Assembly (NCBI RefSeq): GCF_963259705.1
Contig: NC_081844.1
Span: forward strand, 37,761,341 to 37,825,340
DNA: 64,000 nt
Direction of reading: 5' to 3'
From: Myotis daubentonii
Lineage: Eukaryota; Chordata; Mammalia; Chiroptera; Vespertilionidae
Positions 1-10,700 of this stretch are shown here, in pieces; position 1 is the first letter of the stretch; every line of letters starts with the position of its first letter. The notes under the pieces are model-generated. The model searched no databases. It saw only the letters and a list, made by a program, of their open reading frames with translations, and had not been told where the DNA came from. The translations under genes were made by a program, and so were the position numbers.

Positions 1-1850
1 CAATTGAAACAAGATTTTTAAAGTGATTTTTAGGGAAGTTTTAGAAGACAGTAAACAGTCATTTCAGATCCCATTGGGGAATTTAAAAAACTTTTCTTTG
101 ACTCTAAACGCTGATTTAAGAGGTGATGTGTCATTGCTTTTCATTGTAAAGGATGAAATTTAGTGAGATTATAGCCTTTGATTCAGTTAGTATTTATATG
201 AAATAAAAACTCAATATCATGGAAAAGATTTAAACAGTGATTGTCTCCTGAAGTGAAAACTAGGGACATTTTGCTGCATTTTAAAAATCTGCTTAAAGAT
301 ATAAGTCTTGTAGTTAATCTGGTTTCAGGATTAGCTATTTTAATTGTCAGTATTAACTGGATTATCGGGTTCACTTATTGTAAGATCTTAACCTGAGAAA
401 AAAGTTTTGGTATTTATCCATATCCAGATTTAATGGGTGAAAAGTGTATGAGGGTATTATGAGCACTCTTTATCAGAAAGTTATTTCTTGGACCAAAACT
501 GAGCAATTTTTTAATAGTTGATCCTCTGCTCTGGCAGCTATGAAATTTACCAGAAAATGAAGTCATTCAGTACATCTGATCCGGGTTTATGTTATACCTC
601 AAGGCAATATAGATGAGTTATTTATTATTCCTTAGCATGTCAGGTCTTCCCTCCCTTCCCAGAGCTGATATCCTAAGTTATTACCAAATAGTGTTTTTGT
701 GTTAATTCACCATCCTAACTGAAAAAAATTAAGACTGATTTCACCATTATTATTTATTCTCAGATGATATGAAATGCTAATTTTCTGACAATATCAGTTT
801 TCTAAATTTTGTTTTAATGAATAAAACTGCTTTTACCTTCACTCAGTCTTTATAATGTAGTGCCCATAGCATCAGCTTCCTTTAAACCAACAGCCCAAAA
901 GAGACCCTCTGAAACTCTATGATTAGGATGTAGAAAATCTGGACTTCTTATCTATATTCTCTCCACGAAACCCAAGGTCCTATTTTTGAATGACACTGTG
1001 GAACTCTAGCTTGTGCTTAATTTAGTTAAAGATAGTGGGGCTCACTGTAGACACTACTTTGTCCTGAAAAATAATTCCTGATGAGAACTTACTGACTTTT
1101 AGAGTCATCCTGGTTGATCATCTGTGAATATATAGATTAACTACATTTGTGGTTTGTAATAAAAAAAAGTTGTACAACACTGCCTGTGTCTGTCTGTCTG
1201 CCCAAAACATTTATTTCACTTTTAAAATGCACATATATCTTTAGAGAGGTAGATTATTCTTCACAAACACTCAAAGTTCTGTTGTTTAGGATCCTTATAG
1301 CTCTATCACCATCTACACTAAAAATGTACTTGCACAACTTAGTTATTAAAAAAGAATATGTATTTCTTCAATAGCGGGTATTTGAATGTACTCTTGATAT
1401 ATTTGAATGTGACTCTTGGAATTAACTGCACTATTATTCATGTCTCATACAATAAAATTGCACTGTATGGCAAATGTGTCTATAATGTATGCTTTGCTAA
1501 CCCTCAGAGTGCTGTAATGTACAGGTTTCTGTATTATGAACCTGTCTATATAGTCTTTGGGAAAAATACTGAACTTTCATAAGTCTGTGTAACACTTTAA
1601 TATTATTTAGAATGTTCCCTAAGTGATAAGTTCACTATGTCCTACAACTGGAATCATTCATTTTGAGTTGGCTGCTTTGTCAAGCTTGGTTTACTGAACC
1701 CAGAAACAGTCTTGTCAAACATGGTACTGTTATCTTAGTGTGTAAGGTCTGTGTGTGGTGTTCTGCCTCAGAGGAGTGTTGCACAGATGCTACTGTTTAA
1801 ATTTCTATAGACAATGGGAATAAAATTTGAATATATTAAAAAACTGGTAA
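1..1850 (+). other. AT-rich non-coding DNA, possible MTMR9 3' UTR
   Basis: No long frame and no recognisable repeat. There are several AATAAA motifs, the last at 1819-1824. In mammals MTMR9 lies upstream of TDH in the same direction, so this could be its 3' UTR. That is a positional inference; no MTMR9 coding sequence is visible. Confidence 0.35.
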
Positions 1851-1919
1851 ATCTGTAGGCTGACTTTAATTTTTTTCAAATAATTGTTAAGGTTGTGGCA
1901 GTTTTCAATTAAAATTGCT

Positions 1920-2150
1920 ATTTAAAAAATTCAGATCCTTCAAAAAAGTTGCAAAGTAGTACAGTGGTCTCCCATATACTGTTCACCTAAATTGAATAAC
2001 TTACATTTTTTCACCTTTGAGTTAATGTGTGTATGTGTATATGTGTGTGTATGTTATTTTGCTGAAACATTTGAGGGCAAGCTGCAGACTTGATGATCTT
2101 CCCACCTAAGAACTTCACAGGTATTAGGAGTATGTATTTACATACTGTTT
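1920..2150. mobile_element. Old L1-like fragment (tentative)
   Basis: Text such as 'aaaagttgcaaagtagtacag' followed by 'cccatatactgttcacc' and 'agctgcagacttgatg' resembles an old mammalian L1 untranslated segment. Orientation and subfamily are not assigned. A short TG-rich run sits inside. Confidence 0.35.
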
Positions 2151-2820
2151 ACTCGGTATGCATTTTTATGAATAAATAATTGAGAGTAAAGGAAAGCTAC
2201 TCAAAGTAGGTTGTCAGCTATGAAATGTAGAATGATAAATTAGAAAGTCACTATTTGGCAATCATCACAGTAATAATTGACCTAGGCAGTCACCATCAGT
2301 GGATGTTAAAACTAGTAGGATAAAGCTTGTGAGGAAAAGAATCTAGTCTCAAAGTATTTTTCCATAAAATACTTATTAATTACAAAGGGGAAAGAATAAC
2401 TTTATGTGAAGGAACCTTGTAGATACCACCTTGTCCAAGCACAATTAGCACCACTAGTAATGGGACAAATCAATATCCTGTGCCTTCTGATATGATTCAC
2501 TGAGAACACAGCATCACATTTTTGCGAAGACAGAAAAATAAAAAGCCCAATCTGAATCTAATTATGAAGACAGATCAGGCAAACTTAAATTGAGGGACAT
2601 TCTATAAAATACCTTGTCTGTATTCTTTAAAGAACTTACAAAACTTATAGAAGGAAAAACTTTTTATAAATTTGAAATTATTTCAAACATTTTTTAAAAG
2701 CACAAAGTGAACAGAAAACAGGTGGCATCATACAAAACTATAAAATTAAAAGGAGAAAATATTTCAGCTGATAAAAATTATCCCCCAATAAATGAAACAT
2801 AAAAAAAAACAAAACCCACC

Positions 2821-3028
2821 GCCCTAGCTGGTTTGGCTCAATGGAAAGAGCATCCTGCAGACTGAAGGGTCTCAGGTTCAATTACAGTCAAGGGCACATG
2901 CTCAGGTTGCGGGCTCAATCCCCAGTAGGGGGTCATGCAAGGGACAGCTGATCAATGATTCTCTCTCATCATTGATTCTATATCTTCTCCCTCTCTCTGA
3001 ATCAATAAAAATATTAAAGAAAAAAAAA
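2821..3028 (+). mobile_element. Ves SINE
   Basis: tRNA-like head (GCCCTAGCTGGTTTGGCTCA, then GGTTCAATT B-box region), CT-rich body and ATCAATAAAA tail. Confidence 0.9.
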
Positions 3029-3074
3029 CTAACACATTCCAAAAGGAATATTTGCCTTTCAACAAAACTTCCAG

Positions 3075-3317
3075 TCCTAGCCATCCTGCGGACCAAAGGG
3101 TCTCGGGTTCGAATCCAATCAAGGGCATGTACCTCAGTTGCAGGCTCCTCCCTGGCTCAGGACCTGGTCAGGGCATGTGCAGGAGGCAAGCAATCAATGT
3201 GTTTCACCACATCAATATTTCTCTCTGTCTTTCCCTCTCTCTTCCACTCTCTCTAAAAAAAAAAAAAAATCAATGGAAAAATATCCTTAGGTGAGGATTA
3301 AAAAAAAACAAAAACAC
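3075..3317 (+). mobile_element. Ves SINE, CAATGGAAAAATATCC tail subtype
   Basis: It has a GGGTTCGAATCC B-box-like core and a CT-rich body. The tail carries the diagnostic 'caatggaaaaatatcc' and 'gaggatta' motifs. ACTTCCAG flanks both sides. The first part of the tRNA head is degraded. Confidence 0.85.
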
Positions 3318-3462
3318 AACTTCCAGACATGATATGAAAAAACACCTCAAATGAGAAGTTACAAAACTCAGAACAGAAACAGGCTCAAAACAAAACAGGA
3401 AGATACTTGGGAAATGAACTCAGAAAAGAATTTGAAGAGTACAGACAAAGCAAAGTCATCTT

Positions 3463-3530
3463 TTTTTTTTTTTAATTTCTTTATTGGTTAAGGAATTACA
3501 AATGTGTCCTCATCCCCCCATTAACCCCCA
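3463..3530 (-). mobile_element. Very short L1 3' stub with target duplication
   Basis: A minus-strand L1 3' end (poly-T, then 'tttctttattggttaagg' and 'tgtcctcatccccccatt') is flanked by a perfect 12-bp repeat CAAAGTCATCTT (3451-3462 and 3531-3542). Only about 68 bp was inserted. Confidence 0.8.
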
Positions 3531-3686
3531 CAAAGTCATCTTAATGATGAATTCTAAGGTACTCAAAGAAAGCTAGATTCAAATGAAAAATTATTAAAAG
3601 TATGAAAGGCCAAGAGTGAAAATAATAAGCACAAAGGTCAGAGAGAAAGTGGTCAACATAGAGGACACACAAGTAGGAGCCAATCT

Positions 3687-3905
3687 TCTCTCTATTATAA
3701 AAGCCTAATATACAAATTGTCCCCTTGGGAGTTTGCCCAGGAGATTGGGAGTTCGATTGCTCACTATGATGTGCACTGACCACCAGGGAATGGCACAGAG
3801 GGAAGGAAGGCCCCAGCCAGCAGCCAGAAGGCCCAAATCAGCCCTGATCACCGGCCAAGCCTAGGGACCCTACCCGTGCATGAATTTCATGCACCGGGCC
3901 TCTAG
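3687..3905 (+). mobile_element. HeliBat-type nonautonomous Helitron
   Basis: 5' end 'tctctattataaaagccta', internal 'cactgaccaccaggg', and a 3' terminal palindrome GTGCATGAATTTCATGCAC (3876-3894) followed by CGGGCCT and CTAG|T. No target duplication, as expected for rolling-circle insertion. Confidence 0.88.
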
Positions 3906-4110
3906 TGTATGAATAATTGGAATCCCTGAAGAAGAAAAGCGAAATATGAACAGTTAAACATATAATCCAAGAAAAGTTTCCAGAAATAAAAGGTCTGAGT
4001 GGAATTGGATACAGATTAGTCAATTGCAAGACATATCTTGGACTTTAAATATGAAGAAAAAAAATCCCAAAGCATCCTCTAGGCAAAAAGAGTCACTTAA
4101 AGTGAGGTTG

Positions 4111-4348
4111 GGCCTGGCCAGAGTGGCTCAATTGTTGAGCGTCATCCAGTGCACTGAAAGGTTTCCAGTTGGATTCCTGATCAGGGGCACATACCTGGGC
4201 TGCAGGCTGGATTCCTGTTTGGGATGCATGGGGGAAGGCCACCGTCTCTCTCTCGCGCTTGCTCTCTCTCCAGCCCCTCTCTTCCTCTCTCTAGGCCTCT
4301 CTCCATTCCTCTCTCTAAGCATGTCATTGGGTGAGGATAAAAAAAAAA
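4111..4348 (+). mobile_element. Ves SINE
   Basis: Head 'ggcctggccagagtggctca', B-box-like and CT-rich body, 'gtgaggataaaa' tail. Target duplication AAGTGAGGTTG on both sides. Confidence 0.88.
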
Positions 4349-4490
4349 AGTGAGGTTGCTATTAAGATTCTCAACAACAACATATAAAGAAAGACAATAA
4401 AGAGAACAGTATTTTTGAGAAATACAAAGAAAAACTGTTAGCCAAGGATTTTATATTCAGCCAATCTGTACTTTAAGAATCAAAGCTGTT

Positions 4491-4717
4491 GCCCTAACTG
4501 GTTTGGCTCAGTGGATAGAGTGTCAGCCTGTGGACTGAAGGGTCCCGGGTTCGATTCCGGTCAAGGGCATGTACCTTGGTTGCTGCGGGCACATCCCCAG
4601 TAGGGAGTGTGCAGGAGGCAACTGACCAATGTTTCTCTCTCATTGATGTTTCTAACTCTCTACCCCTCTCCCTTCCTCTCTGTAAAAAAATCAATAAAAT
4701 ATATTAAAATAAAAATA
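4491..4717 (+). mobile_element. Young Ves SINE with 16-bp target duplication
   Basis: Full-length copy with GGCTCAGTGGATAGAG head, GGGTTCGATTCC B box and ATCAATAAAATATATT tail. AAGAATCAAAGCTGTT is repeated perfectly at 4475-4490 and 4718-4733. Confidence 0.95.
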
Positions 4718-4789
4718 AAGAATCAAAGCTGTTGTGAAAGTTTTTAAGCATACAAGAACTGGGTAATGGTACAGTTAAGAGTGCTTCCT

Positions 4790-4893
4790 GTGCTCGCTTT
4801 GGCAGCAAATATACTAAAAATGGAAAGATACAGAGAAGATTAGCATGGCCCCTGTACAAGGATGACATGCAAATTCGTGAAGCATTCCATATT
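4790..4893 (+). pseudogene. U6 snRNA retrocopy
   Basis: It starts GTGCTCGCTTTGGCAGCA and keeps the GATACAGAGAAGATTAGCAT core and CAAATTCGTGAAGC 3' stem, with a few substitutions relative to U6 as I know it. An A-rich tail follows. A perfect 13-bp duplication AAGAGTGCTTCCT (4777-4789, 4908-4920) marks L1-mediated insertion. U6 genes use upstream promoter elements that a retrocopy lacks, so it is probably silent. Confidence 0.92.
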
Positions 4894-5279
4894 AAAAAAT
4901 AATAAAAAAGAGTGCTTCCTGAGACATCTGTGAAAGGATGAGTTTCATCCAATTTGGAGATGACTGGAAAAACTATAGCTTAGGGCCTAAAATATATTGT
5001 AACTACAGATCCAAGACTAAGACAAAGTTGAGACAATGCATTTTTTAATAAGAGAAAAGAGGGAGAAAATAGAATAAGTTTATTGACTGTCATTTAATAA
5101 AAGTCAGATATCATTTAAGTAAAACAAATCAAATTATAGAACACTGAGTTAGGACAAAGGTGCCTATAGCAACCTTCAAATACAGTATTATAAAGTTATC
5201 TCCAGAAAAATTTCAAATCATTTTATATCCAAGACAATAAAAAACTCCAAAGGAATAGCATAAAGAAGTATAGTAAGTA

Positions 5280-5490
5280 GCCCTAGCCGGTTTGGATCAG
5301 TGGATAGAGCATTGGCCTGCCGACTGAAGGGTCCCGGGTTCGATTTTGGTCAGGGGCACATGCCTGGGTTGCCGGCTCAATCCTCAGTAGGGGGAGTGCA
5401 GGAGGCAGCGGATCAATGATTCTCTCATCATTGATGCTCCTATCTCCCTCTCTTTCCTCTCTGAAATCAATAATAATATATATTTTTAAA
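5280..5490 (+). mobile_element. Ves SINE
   Basis: Head 'ccctagccggtttggatcag', GGGTTCGATTTTGG, CT-rich body and ATCAATAATAATATA tail. AAGTATAGTAA flanks both sides. Confidence 0.92.
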
Positions 5491-5704
5491 AGTATAGTAA
5501 ATATAATATAAAACATGGTAAATATAACAAAACAATGTGATAATTAAAACCAAACATCAGACATATAAAAAATGTTAATGGGCTTGATTCATTTATTTAA
5601 AGAAAAGAGCTTCAAATTGTCTTATACCAAAGCAAAACCAAACTCTCTGCTGTATATAAAAATGAAAACAAGTGACTCAGAGAAGTTAATAAACAAGAAT
5701 GATG

Positions 5705-5945
5705 TGCCAGTACCAGTCAGGGTTCAATATATTTCAAAGCTACAGTAATCAAAACAATGTGGTACTCACTCCCATAAACACAGACATAAAACCAATGGAA
5801 CAGATTAGGGAGCCCAAAAGTAAACCCCCAAGTACCAGTATATGGTGACAGCCTGGGGCATGGGATGAAGGGGTAGAAGAGAAAAAAAAGGGGACATATG
5901 TAATATTTTCAACAATAAAGATTTAATTAAATAATAAATTTTTTT
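5705..5945 (+). mobile_element. L1 fragment: ORF2 piece joined to 3' end
   Basis: 'agctacagtaatcaaaacaa' and 'accaatggaacagatta' are L1 ORF2 sequence. It then jumps to the 3' end ('ggggacatatgtaatatttt', 'caacaataaagatttaatta'), so the middle is deleted. Confidence 0.75.
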
Positions 5946-6421
5946 AAAACCCAAAAAACTATCTCTGGTTGCACCTGTCTTTATATGTGAATGTATATCT
6001 ACTTGCAGAGGATATTATTAGAATTGGTTTGTAAAGAGTTCTGTTTAATTGGCTTAAAGGAGTTAAGTGATTATATTAAAAATGCTCAAATAATAGAAAC
6101 TAACCCAAATGCTTTTCAGGATGACATCAGCTAAGAAAATACTTTATATTAAAGCTGGTTTGAGTTTTGGTTGGTTAAATAGGTGTGGATTTAGAATTAT
6201 AAACATTAAGTATAACACTTTTATTCTACCTGGGTTTTTTAGTCAAAGAAGCTCATGTTATCTCTGTTGCAAAATTTGTGAACAAGAAAAATAATTTGAT
6301 GTGATAAAATGTTCATAAATAACCTATATATAATTATTGGAAACAAGTAAATTAAATAGATGTAAATAGAATAAGAGTGGTTTTTTTTTTTTTTTTTTTT
6401 TTGGTAAAACTTATTAGCAAT

Positions 6422-6621
6422 GCCCTGACTGGTTTGGCTCAGTGGATAGAGCATCGGCCTGCAGACTGAAGGGTCCCAGGTTCGATTCTGGTCAAGGGCA
6501 TGTACCTTGGTTGCGGGCACATCCCCAGTGGGGAGTGTGCAAGAGGCAGCTGATCGATGTTTCTAACTCGCTATCTCTCTCCCTTCCTCTCTGTAAAAAA
6601 TCAATAAAATATATTAAAAAA
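6422..6621 (+). mobile_element. Ves SINE
   Basis: Complete tRNA-like head, GGTTCGATTCTGG B box and AATAAAATATATT tail. Target duplication AAAACTTATTAGCAAT (6406-6421; repeated after the tail). Confidence 0.94.
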
Positions 6622-6810
6622 AACTTATTAGCAATAATTATGTGATGTGTGTACTTAAATATAGCTCCCAAAAATAAAATATGATTTTTAAAACACAAAA
6701 AATAGTTTCCCAAACATTTTTGTTAACTTAAAACCTTAAGAGTTTTGTTATGTTATGTAGTGAGTCAAGTTAAATTTATTGAATATATAATTTACAAATA
6801 AGATAAAATA

Positions 6811-7333
6811 TGGTTAATGTAAAAAACATTCAAACCTGTAAAGAATTGTTGTGAGTTTATTTGCGCCAAACTGTCAACAATTGCCGAGTAGCAGAATCTC
6901 AACAGATTGCGATAATGCTCTGGTCTAGAGGATGGGAATTTTTCACCTTGTTTTATACATACAATCAAAAGAGGAGACATAAGTGGGTTACATGAACTCC
7001 ATTGGTGATAGATTAGGGAGGCGGGAGGAAGCAAAGGGGGGAGGGAAGCTCTGGGATTGGATAAAAAGTAAAATGTTAGACACAAGCTTCTTTTACAAGG
7101 TGGGTATAGGATAGTTAGCAGTCAACAATGAACAGGATAACAATTCCAATGCGGGAATTTGCAGTCTCTGCCCTGGTGCACAGGTTGTGCCCTGAGGAGT
7201 CTGGAAAAAGGGAAGTTATCCTGACATTCCAAAGGTCTGTTATCATAGATGCAAAACGACAATAGACTCAGGTAAGGTCAAAGTTGATCTTTGTCAGGGA
7301 AGATACCAGCCTAGGACATGACTACCCACCACA
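6811..7333 (-). mobile_element. LTR-like element (ERV, family unassigned)
   Basis: On the minus strand the block begins TGTGGTGGG and ends ACCA. It has a TATAAAA at 6957-6951 and an AATAAA at 6861-6856 near the 3' side, the order expected of U3-R-U5. No flanking duplication or internal retroviral sequence was found. Boundaries are approximate. Confidence 0.5.
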
Positions 7334-7566
7334 GACTGCTTTTCAATTTTAAAATTTTTAATTTCAGACTATCCTTTGGTTACTTTAGGTCTCTGAATGT
7401 GCAAGGCTGCCAACGCAGGCCTTCCCTGAGCTAGTCAAGTTAGCATGTGGCCCCTTTTCATCCACAATACTGAAACATTAATTGTTAAATAAGACTAAGT
7501 TTATCTAATGTTGACTTCTTATTGCAGAGAAACTGAAAAATAAATTTGGATCTAGTAATGAATATG

Positions 7567-7775
7567 GTTTTTTAAAAATATATTTTTATTGATTTCAGAG
7601 AAGGAGAGAGAGAAACAGCAGTGATGACAGAGAATCATTGTTTGGTTGCTTCCTGCACGACTGACCCCCACTGGGATCGAGCCCCAAATGTGGGCATGTG
7701 CCCTGACTTGGAATCCAACCCGTGATCTCCTGGTGCATAAGTCGATGTTCAACCTCTGAGCCACACCGGCCAGGC
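7567..7775 (-). mobile_element. Ves SINE
   Basis: Reverse-complement Ves: 'tttttattgatttcagagaa' at the left and 'gagccacaccggccaggc' at the right. ATGAATATG flanks it. Confidence 0.9.
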
Positions 7776-7969
7776 ATGAATATGTTTTGAGCTTTGTTGA
7801 GGAAGCATATATTTCTAAAAATTATGAACTAAATTTTCCAGTAAAAAACAAAACACCTATGTTTCTAGTAGTAAAGTATTCATAAAGTTGTTACTCTAAA
7901 AAATGCTAATTGCTTACTCTTTAGTTGTCATTAGAAATTAAGGTTTCTAAGGGTTAAGAATTCTAGTTA

Positions 7970-8100
7970 ATGCCCAATTGATATGTTTCTCTCACATGGA
8001 TGTTTCTCTCTCTGTCTCTTTCCCTCCCTTCCATTCTCTCTAAAATTCAATGGAAAAATATCCTTGGCTGAGGATTAACAAAACAAACCAAACAACCAAA
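7970..8100 (+). mobile_element. Ves SINE 3' half
   Basis: Only the CT-rich body and the 'caatggaaaaatatcc' tail remain; the tRNA head is missing. Confidence 0.7.
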
Positions 8101-8609
8101 AAAAGGTACAAGGTATGGAAATGTATTTTTGAGGGAATTAAAAGAAAATAGTTTCTCATAAAACAAGGTGGTTATTTCTGAATAAATAAAAAGAGACAGA
8201 CTAAAAGGGACAAGCAATGTTGTAGAAGTTTGTGGGAAAGGAATCTTGAGAAAGAAATTTTGTGTGGTCAAGCTAAATATCATTAAAAAGAATTTAATTA
8301 ATTAAATTAAATATCAAAAGTAAGCTGATGCAAAATTGAAGTTTGGTTCTTTTACTGTCAAAAGGGCCAAGTTTTCCTGTACTATTGGTATGCTCTTAAG
8401 GAATTCTAAAGGGAAAGCAAAGATTCTGTGTTTTATTAAAATTGTTTCCTATCCTGTGACATCAGGTCTTTGACTGTTTAGGTTTCAAGTCTTCTTAATA
8501 TTAAAAGAGCTAAATTTTGCTTACAACCATTTAACTTTCTGTATTTGCCTGCAAAGTCTTTGTCACCATGATTAAATAAATATAGTCTATAGTGACCTAG
8601 GACTGTATT

Positions 8610-9232
8610 TATTTGACCAAGTGTTTTAAAACTTTTGGTATGTTTGATAAATTTTCCCCAAATTCAAAATTAAATTTTTTTTTTCTTAACTTGAAAATAA
8701 CTTTGACATTTTCAGAAGGATCCCTGAAGCATTTCAAAGGAACTCTCTCTTTAGAGAGCCACCTTTTGCCTTCAATACTGCGGCGATTCTTCTTGGCATT
8801 GACTCCATGAGATGTTGAAAGGTGAGCGAGGAATCCGACACCATGCCTGATGAATAGCACTGTCCAGTTCTGTGAGATTTGATGATTGTGGAACCAGCTG
8901 CCTGATGGCTCTTATAACTTCATCCCAATAAATGCTCAATTGGATTGAGATCTGGTGATTGTGGGGGCCACCTAAGCAAGGTAAAGTCTCCCTCATGTTC
9001 TTGAAAATATTCCTGCACAATACAAGCACCGTGGCATGGCCATTGTCTTGTTGGAAGAAGCCATCTCCATTGGGATATGCCATCAACATGATAGGATGAA
9101 CCTGATCAGCAATGATACTTAGGTATGTTGTGCTATTCAGACCTTTATAATGATCTGATCCTCTAGCAACTTCAGCAAGAAATTATAGCTAATTTGCCTA
9201 CAAACGTCAGGTGGTCATAATAATCTGGCCAT
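8610..9232 (-). mobile_element. Tc1-like transposon with broken DDE transposase
   Basis: The minus strand encodes FFQQDNGHATVL (second catalytic Asp block), then a frame-shifted WPPQSPDLNPIE-type third block, then DEVIRAIRQLVPQSSNLTEL and a C-terminal helix region, as in Tc1/mariner transposases. The right end keeps the inverted-repeat sequence TCATAATAATCTGGCCA (9214-9230). The N-terminal DNA-binding half is missing, so it is dead. Confidence 0.8.
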
Positions 9233-9269
9233 AGGATATATATATCCTGTACTTCTCCTCCCTCCCCGT

Positions 9270-9400
9270 CCCCACCCCCTCAATGAGATTCTGATTTATT
9301 AGTTCTGGGTGCAGCCTGGGCCTTGTGCAGTTCAGAAACTCCCTGGCGATACTAGAATGAAGCGAGGTCTGAGAACCAGGGCCTCAGCTCAGGCTTCTTG
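9270..9400 (+). mobile_element. MER5-like hAT fragment (tentative)
   Basis: 'tgagattctgatttattag', 'tgggtgcagcctgggcc' and 'gtctgagaaccagggcc' resemble the 3' half of MER5. Confidence 0.45.
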
Positions 9401-9429
9401 AACTTCAGAGCGATGAACCGCATGGCCTG

Positions 9430-9557
9430 CAGGTCTTGTTCAAACACGGCGCTGGGCCTCGCCCCCGCGAGATTCTGACTCCCGGGTCTGCGATGGGGCC
9501 TCATATTGGCATTTCTAACAAGCTCCCAGGTGATGCAGACCCGGCTGGTCCCTGGCT
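9430..9557 (+). mobile_element. MER5-like hAT fragment
   Basis: 'agattctgactcccgggtct' and 'gcatttctaacaagctccca' followed by 'ggtgatgcagacccggctgg' match the MER5A layout. It lies just upstream of the CpG block. Confidence 0.6.
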
Positions 9558-9599
9558 TTGGAGGTCAGTTTGACAGCTGTTTCTCCTACGTGGGAAACT

Positions 9600-10700
9600 A
9601 AGGTGAAGTGACTCGCTCAAGGTCTCTCCATGCCCTATCTCCCCACTCCCGTCTCAGGCTTTCCCATCAATTTTTCCAGCTTTCTCTTCTGCGTCTCATT
9701 CTTTCCACGTCCACGGCGAAGCCACCAATGCCATCACGAGCGGTTCTCCGGGGCTGCAGAGGGGAAAGGCCCTTTGGAAGATGCCCCGCCCTGACGGTGC
9801 CCACACGGAGATGGGCAGGCTGGCAGCGCCGCTGCGGGAGTCGCTGCGCGCGGGACTCGGCCGCACCCGTCGCGGTCCCCGAATTCTCCCTCCACCAGGT
9901 GGGTCCCAGACAGAAGTCGGCGTGAGTGGTGCGCGCGGCCAGGAGTCCGTGGGGGACCCGCGGGGAGAGGGCTGCGGTCTCCAGCCGCGCGCTCCCCCTA
10001 CCCCAAGCCCCACCCACAGGTGACCTGGCGCCGACAAAGGGTGACACCAATCCGCGGGTTCGGGGAGGAGGGGGGCCGGGTTTGGGCGCCGAGAGGATAA
10101 AGGTGCTGGGCGCCCGGCTCCCGCTAGGGTTTCTGCTCCCTGCGCTTCGGCTCCTGGCCACGTGCTGGCTCCGCAGCGCCGCAAGTCTGGGCTACTTGGT
10201 CCGAAGGTCAGTGCGGAGACGGCCCGAGGTTCCCCTGTGGCGATCCTGGGGAGCGAAGGCCGACGTCGCGGGGTCCCCTAGGTAGGCTCTCCGCATGGCG
10301 TGACCCGGGCGCCGCGCAGCAGACTATGCGCTCCCGGGGGTGAGCGGGGTCCCCAGTCGTCGCCGTGGAGCTGGGAGGGAGGTCAGCGCTGGGTTTGGGG
10401 GGAATGCCCGGGCTCTGCAGGGGTCCGAAGGGCGCGACACCCTGCCCCTTCCACTTTGGGGAAGGGCGCCCCATCTCCCCGTCCCGCCGATCCCCTCCAG
10501 GTAATAGGGGCGGGCGCGGCTGTTCTCATAAAATCGGCTTATCGGTCATCTCCCCGCAGGGTGGGGTCCCATCTTTCCACCGGGAACCTGGCTGAAACCG
10601 GCTGGAGACGGGCGTGCGGCTCTAGTCTCCGAGTCTTCTCGGGTCCCTCTCCCGGGCAGGTGTGCCAGACCTCCCTCTGAGACTATTGGCTCACTCTTAG
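9600..10700 (+). promoter_or_regulatory. CpG-rich block, candidate TDH promoter and non-coding first exon
   Basis: This is a dense CpG, GC-rich stretch inside otherwise AT-rich DNA, about 10 kb upstream of TDH coding exon 1. Exon 1 begins with a splice acceptor, so a 5' exon is needed. Plausible donors on the plus strand are CCAG|GTGGGT (after 9898) and GAAG|GTCAGT (after 10206). A GATAAAGG TATA-like element is near 10095. Several long frames run through the block on both strands, as expected in GC-rich DNA. Which start site is used cannot be told from sequence. Confidence 0.5.

Larger units (their letters stand above)
2640..5700 (+). mobile_element. HAL1/old L1 remnant, heavily interrupted
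   Basis: The pieces left between the young insertions read in order like a HAL1-type half-LINE: 'attggaatccctgaagaag', 'tttccagaaataaaag', 'attttatattcagccaat', 'actacagatccaagactaag', 'ttgactgtcatttaat'. It is interrupted by four complete Ves SINEs plus one partly degraded copy, an L1 3' stub, a Helitron and a U6 retrocopy. No coding capacity remains. Confidence 0.55.

Noticed and set aside
4491..4560. tRNA gene in the Ves heads (here and at other Ves copies)
   Set aside because: They keep A/B-box-like motifs but lack a complete cloverleaf and are followed by SINE bodies.
9667..10680. Several 80-160 codon frames on both strands of the CpG block
   Set aside because: Stop codons are rare in GC-rich DNA; the frames overlap in all phases and show no domain.
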